Part shown: positions 61,704 through 64,000 of the stretch, piece after piece
Position numbering within the stretch: the first letter of the stretch is position 1
How the letters are laid out: every line of letters begins with the position of its first letter
Source: Pseudomonadota bacterium
GTDB taxonomy: Bacteria; Pseudomonadota; Gammaproteobacteria; Burkholderiales; Burkholderiaceae_C
NCBI GenBank assembly: GCA_023387335.1
Contig: JAEWIF010000054.1
Location: 16,616 to 80,615, forward strand
Length of the DNA: 64,000 nucleotides
Reading direction: 5' to 3'
The notes under the pieces: generated by a model
The model's database searches: none
What the model was told of the DNA's origin: nothing
The model's input: the letters and a program-made list of their open reading frames with translations, nothing else
Program-made: the position numbers and the translations under genes

Positions 61704-63131
61704 TCAGAAGTTCAGCGTGCGCTTGTCCACCGCCAAGGCGGCTTCCTTGGTCGCCTCGGACAGCGACGGGTGCGCATGGCAGATGCGGGCGATGTCCTCG
61801 GCGGAGGCCTTGAACTCCATCGCCACCACGGCTTCGGAGATCAGCTCGCTGGCCATCGGGCCGACGATGTGCACGCCCAGGATCTCGTCGCTCTCGGCGT
61901 GGGCCAGGAACTTGACCATGCCTATAGTGTCGCCCAGCGCCCGCGCGCGGCCGTTGGCCATGAACGGGAAGGTGCCGGCCTTGTACTTCACGCCCGCCGC
62001 CTTGAGCTGCTGCTCGGTCTGGCCGACCCAGGCGATCTCCGGGCTGGTGTAGATGACCCAGGGAATGGTGTTGAAGTTGACGTGCCCGTGCTGGCCGACG
62101 ATGCGCTCGGCCACGGCCACGCCCTCTTCTTCCGCCTTGTGCGCGAGCATCGGGCCGCGCACCACGTCGCCGATCGCCCAGACGTCGGGCAGGCTGGTGC
62201 GGCATTCGTCGTCCACCACGATGGCGCCGCGCTCGTCGAGCTTCAGGCCCACCGCTTCCGGGTTCAGGCCGATGGTGTTCGGGACACGGCCGATGGAGAC
62301 GATCACGCGGTCGGCTTCCAGCGTCTGCTGCTCGCCCTTGGCCGAGGTGTAGGCGACCGACACGCCGGCGCCGGCGGTCTTGATCTCGCCGACCTTCACG
62401 CCCAGCTCGATCTTCAGGCCCTGCTTGGTGAAGGCCTTCTGCGCTTCCTTGGCGATCTGCTCGTCGACCGCGCCCAGGAAGGTCGGCAGCGCTTCCAGCA
62501 CCGTGACCTCGGAGCCGACGCGGCGCCACACCGAGCCCATCTCCAGGCCGATGACGCCGGAGCCGATCAGCACCAGCTTCTTCGGCACGCCGGGGATGCG
62601 CAGCGCGCCGTCGTTGGAGAGGATCTTGTCCTCGTCGAACGGCACGCCAGGCAGAGCGCGCGGGTTGGAGCCGGTGGCGACGATCACGTGCTTGGCCGTG
62701 ATCGTCTCCTCGGCGGCGCCCGAGACCTTGATCTCGTAGCCTTCGCCGCCGGCCTTCACGAACGAGCCGCGCCCGTGGAAGAAGCTGACCTTGTTCTTCT
62801 TGAACAGGTACAGGATGCCGTCGTTGTTCTGCTTCACGACGGCATCCTTGCGCGCCAGCATCTTCTGCACGTCGATCTCGAGACCCGACACGTTGATGCC
62901 GTGGTCCGCGAAATGCTTGCCGGCGTGCTCGTAGTTCTCCGAGGACTGCAGCAGCGCCTTGGACGGGATGCAGCCCACGTTGGTGCAGGTGCCGCCGGGC
63001 GCGGGGCCGCCCGACTTGTTCTTCCACTCGTCGATGCAGGCCGCGTTCAGGCCCAGCTGCGCCGCGCGGATGGCGGCGATGTAGCCACCGGGGCCGCCCC
63101 CGATGACGACCACGTCGAAGTTCTTAGCCAT
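61704..63131 (-). CDS. lpdA: Dihydrolipoyl dehydrogenase
   Basis: A 475-residue FAD enzyme that reoxidises lipoyl groups in the 2-oxo-acid dehydrogenase complex. GGGPGGYIAA (11-20) binds FAD; the redox pair is Cys49/Cys54 (GTCTNVGCIPSK); the C-terminal HAHPSLSEATKEAA has the catalytic His-Glu. It is 10 bp after odhB, so it serves 2-oxoglutarate dehydrogenase. Confidence 0.97.
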   Translation of the reverse strand: MAKNFDVVVIGGGPGGYIAAIRAAQLGLNAACIDEWKNKSGGPAPGGTCTNVGCIPSKALLQSSENYEHAGKHFADHGINVSGLEIDVQKMLARKDAVVKQNNDGILYLFKKNKVSFFHGRGSFVKAGGEGYEIKVSGAAEETITAKHVIVATGSNPRALPGVPFDEDKILSNDGALRIPGVPKKLVLIGSGVIGLEMGSVWRRVGSEVTVLEALPTFLGAVDEQIAKEAQKAFTKQGLKIELGVKVGEIKTAGAGVSVAYTSAKGEQQTLEADRVIVSIGRVPNTIGLNPEAVGLKLDERGAIVVDDECRTSLPDVWAIGDVVRGPMLAHKAEEEGVAVAERIVGQHGHVNFNTIPWVIYTSPEIAWVGQTEQQLKAAGVKYKAGTFPFMANGRARALGDTIGMVKFLAHAESDEILGVHIVGPMASELISEAVVAMEFKASAEDIARICHAHPSLSEATKEAALAVDKRTLNF

Positions 63132-63141
63132 GGCCGCCTCC

Positions 63142-64000
63142 TCAGATGTCGAACAGCAGGCGGGCCGGGTCTTCCAGCGCTTCCTTCATCGCCACCAGGC
63201 CCAGCACGGCCTCGCGGCCGTCGATGATGCGGTGGTCGTAGCTCATGGCCAGGAAGTTGATCGGGCGGATGACGATCTGCCCGTTCTCCACCACCGGACG
63301 GTCCTTGGTCGCGTGCACGCCCAGGATGGCCGACTGCGGCGGGTTGATGATGGGGGTCGACAGCATCGAGCCGAACACGCCGCCGTTGGAGATGGAGAAG
63401 GTCCCGCCGGTCATCTCCTCGATGCCCAGCTTGCCGTCGCGCGCCTTGGCGCCGTACTCGGCGATCTTCTTCTCGATCTCGGCGAACGACATCTGGTCGG
63501 CGTTGCGCAGGATCGGCACCACCAGGCCGCGCGGCGAGCCCACCGCGATGCCGATGTCGAAGTAGCCGTGGTAGACGATGTCGTTGCCGTCCACGCTGGC
63601 GTTGAGCACCGGGTACTTCTTGAGCGCGTGCACGGCGGCCTTCACGAAGAAGGACATGAAGCCGATCTTGACGCCGTGCTCCTTCTCGAACTTCTCCTGG
63701 AAGCGCTTGCGCATCTCCATCACCGGGGCCATGTTGACCTCGTTGAAGGTGGTCAGGATGGCGTTGCTGGACTGCGATTGCAGCAGGCGCTCGGCGACGC
63801 GGGCGCGCAGGCGGCTCATGGGCACGCGCTGCTCGGGACGCTCGCCCAGGTCGGGCGCGGCGGGTGAAGCGACCTGCTGCAGCGCCGGCGCGGCCGGACG
63901 GTTGGCGGGCACGGGCGCGGCCACGGCGGCCTTGGCGCCGCCGGCCACGGCCTGCAGCACGTCGCCCTTGGTGACGCGGCCGTCGCGGCCGGTGCCGGCC
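63142..64000 (-). CDS. odhB: Dihydrolipoyllysine succinyltransferase (E2), 5' end outside window
   Basis: The visible C-terminal part begins inside the E3-binding domain (GTGRDGRVTKGDVLQAV), followed by an Ala/Pro linker and the full catalytic domain (about 230 residues): RVPMSRLRARVAERLL, LTTFNEVNMAPVMEMRKRF, and the catalytic SYDHRIIDGREAVLGL. Transfers succinyl groups to CoA in the TCA cycle. The lipoyl domain and start codon lie beyond the window. The succinyl type is inferred from the DNEVNM-like motif and lpdA-zapE context. Confidence 0.94.
   Translation of the reverse strand, partial: AGTGRDGRVTKGDVLQAVAGGAKAAVAAPVPANRPAAPALQQVASPAAPDLGERPEQRVPMSRLRARVAERLLQSQSSNAILTTFNEVNMAPVMEMRKRFQEKFEKEHGVKIGFMSFFVKAAVHALKKYPVLNASVDGNDIVYHGYFDIGIAVGSPRGLVVPILRNADQMSFAEIEKKIAEYGAKARDGKLGIEEMTGGTFSISNGGVFGSMLSTPIINPPQSAILGVHATKDRPVVENGQIVIRPINFLAMSYDHRIIDGREAVLGLVAMKEALEDPARLLFDI

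Noticed and set aside
63142..63960. Internal codon at 63960 as the odhB start
   Set aside because: The frame continues to the window edge with E3-binding-domain sequence, so the gene is truncated by the window and does not start there.

Overview
The window is high-GC DNA (about 70 % by eye) that is almost entirely coding. It reads as a chromosomal segment of a betaproteobacterium of order Burkholderiales, most likely family Comamonadaceae (Ramlibacter/Variovorax-like). Supporting this are the ndk-rlmN-pilW-rodZ-ispG-hisS-yfgM-bamB-der-hfq-hflX-hflK-hflC-DUF2065-hisZ-purA gene order, an IclR-type regulator beside pobA, and small families typical of that group. No tRNA, rRNA, CRISPR array, phage or insertion sequence was seen.

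Region 1 (1-27 kb) is accessory and metabolic. It holds a truncated 1-Cys peroxiredoxin, the divergent pobR-like/pobA pair for 4-hydroxybenzoate catabolism with an operator-like repeat pair, and a CoA-transferase homologue. A DUF2846 lipoprotein follows, then a small ORF overlapping a nucleotidyltransferase-KTSC fusion, YgiQ and exonuclease III. It also carries two orphan hybrid histidine kinases, a nuclease-helicase fusion, CsbD, a DUF2868-DUF3482-like membrane fusion protein, a single-domain response regulator and a divergent FtsH paralogue. The FtsH paralogue is flanked on both sides by terminators pointing against it, and one of them ends a candidate structured RNA. A hydrolase-fold protein that has lost its nucleophile closes the region.

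Region 2 (27-36.2 kb) begins with a four-gene operon joined by ATGA overlaps: a MarR-GNAT fusion, an EamA exporter and a split chromate transporter. Its promoter lies inside a perfect inverted repeat and appears to drive a leaderless mRNA. Next come a sirtuin with rlmB, the divergent ybbA-like/tesA pair with mnmH, cystathionine beta-lyase, and a HepT-MntA toxin-antitoxin module.

Region 3 (36.2-52.7 kb) is one long minus-strand housekeeping block. It covers nucleotide synthesis (purA, a phosphoribosyltransferase, ndk), histidine and isoprenoid metabolism (hisZ, ispG, hisS), RNA and ribosome functions (hfq, der, rlmN, hflX), membrane proteolysis control (hflKC) and the envelope (bamB, pilW, rodZ).

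Region 4 (52.8-64 kb) holds rluB with a Gly-rich tail, scpB, rluD divergent from bamD, a DinG/YoaA helicase, a DUF465 protein and a PP2C phosphatase. It ends with an odhB(partial)-lpdA-zapE-secreted protein operon of the 2-oxoglutarate dehydrogenase complex, which runs off the right edge.

All calls come from reading the sequence and recalled family knowledge; no database search was run. Start codons are flagged where uncertain.
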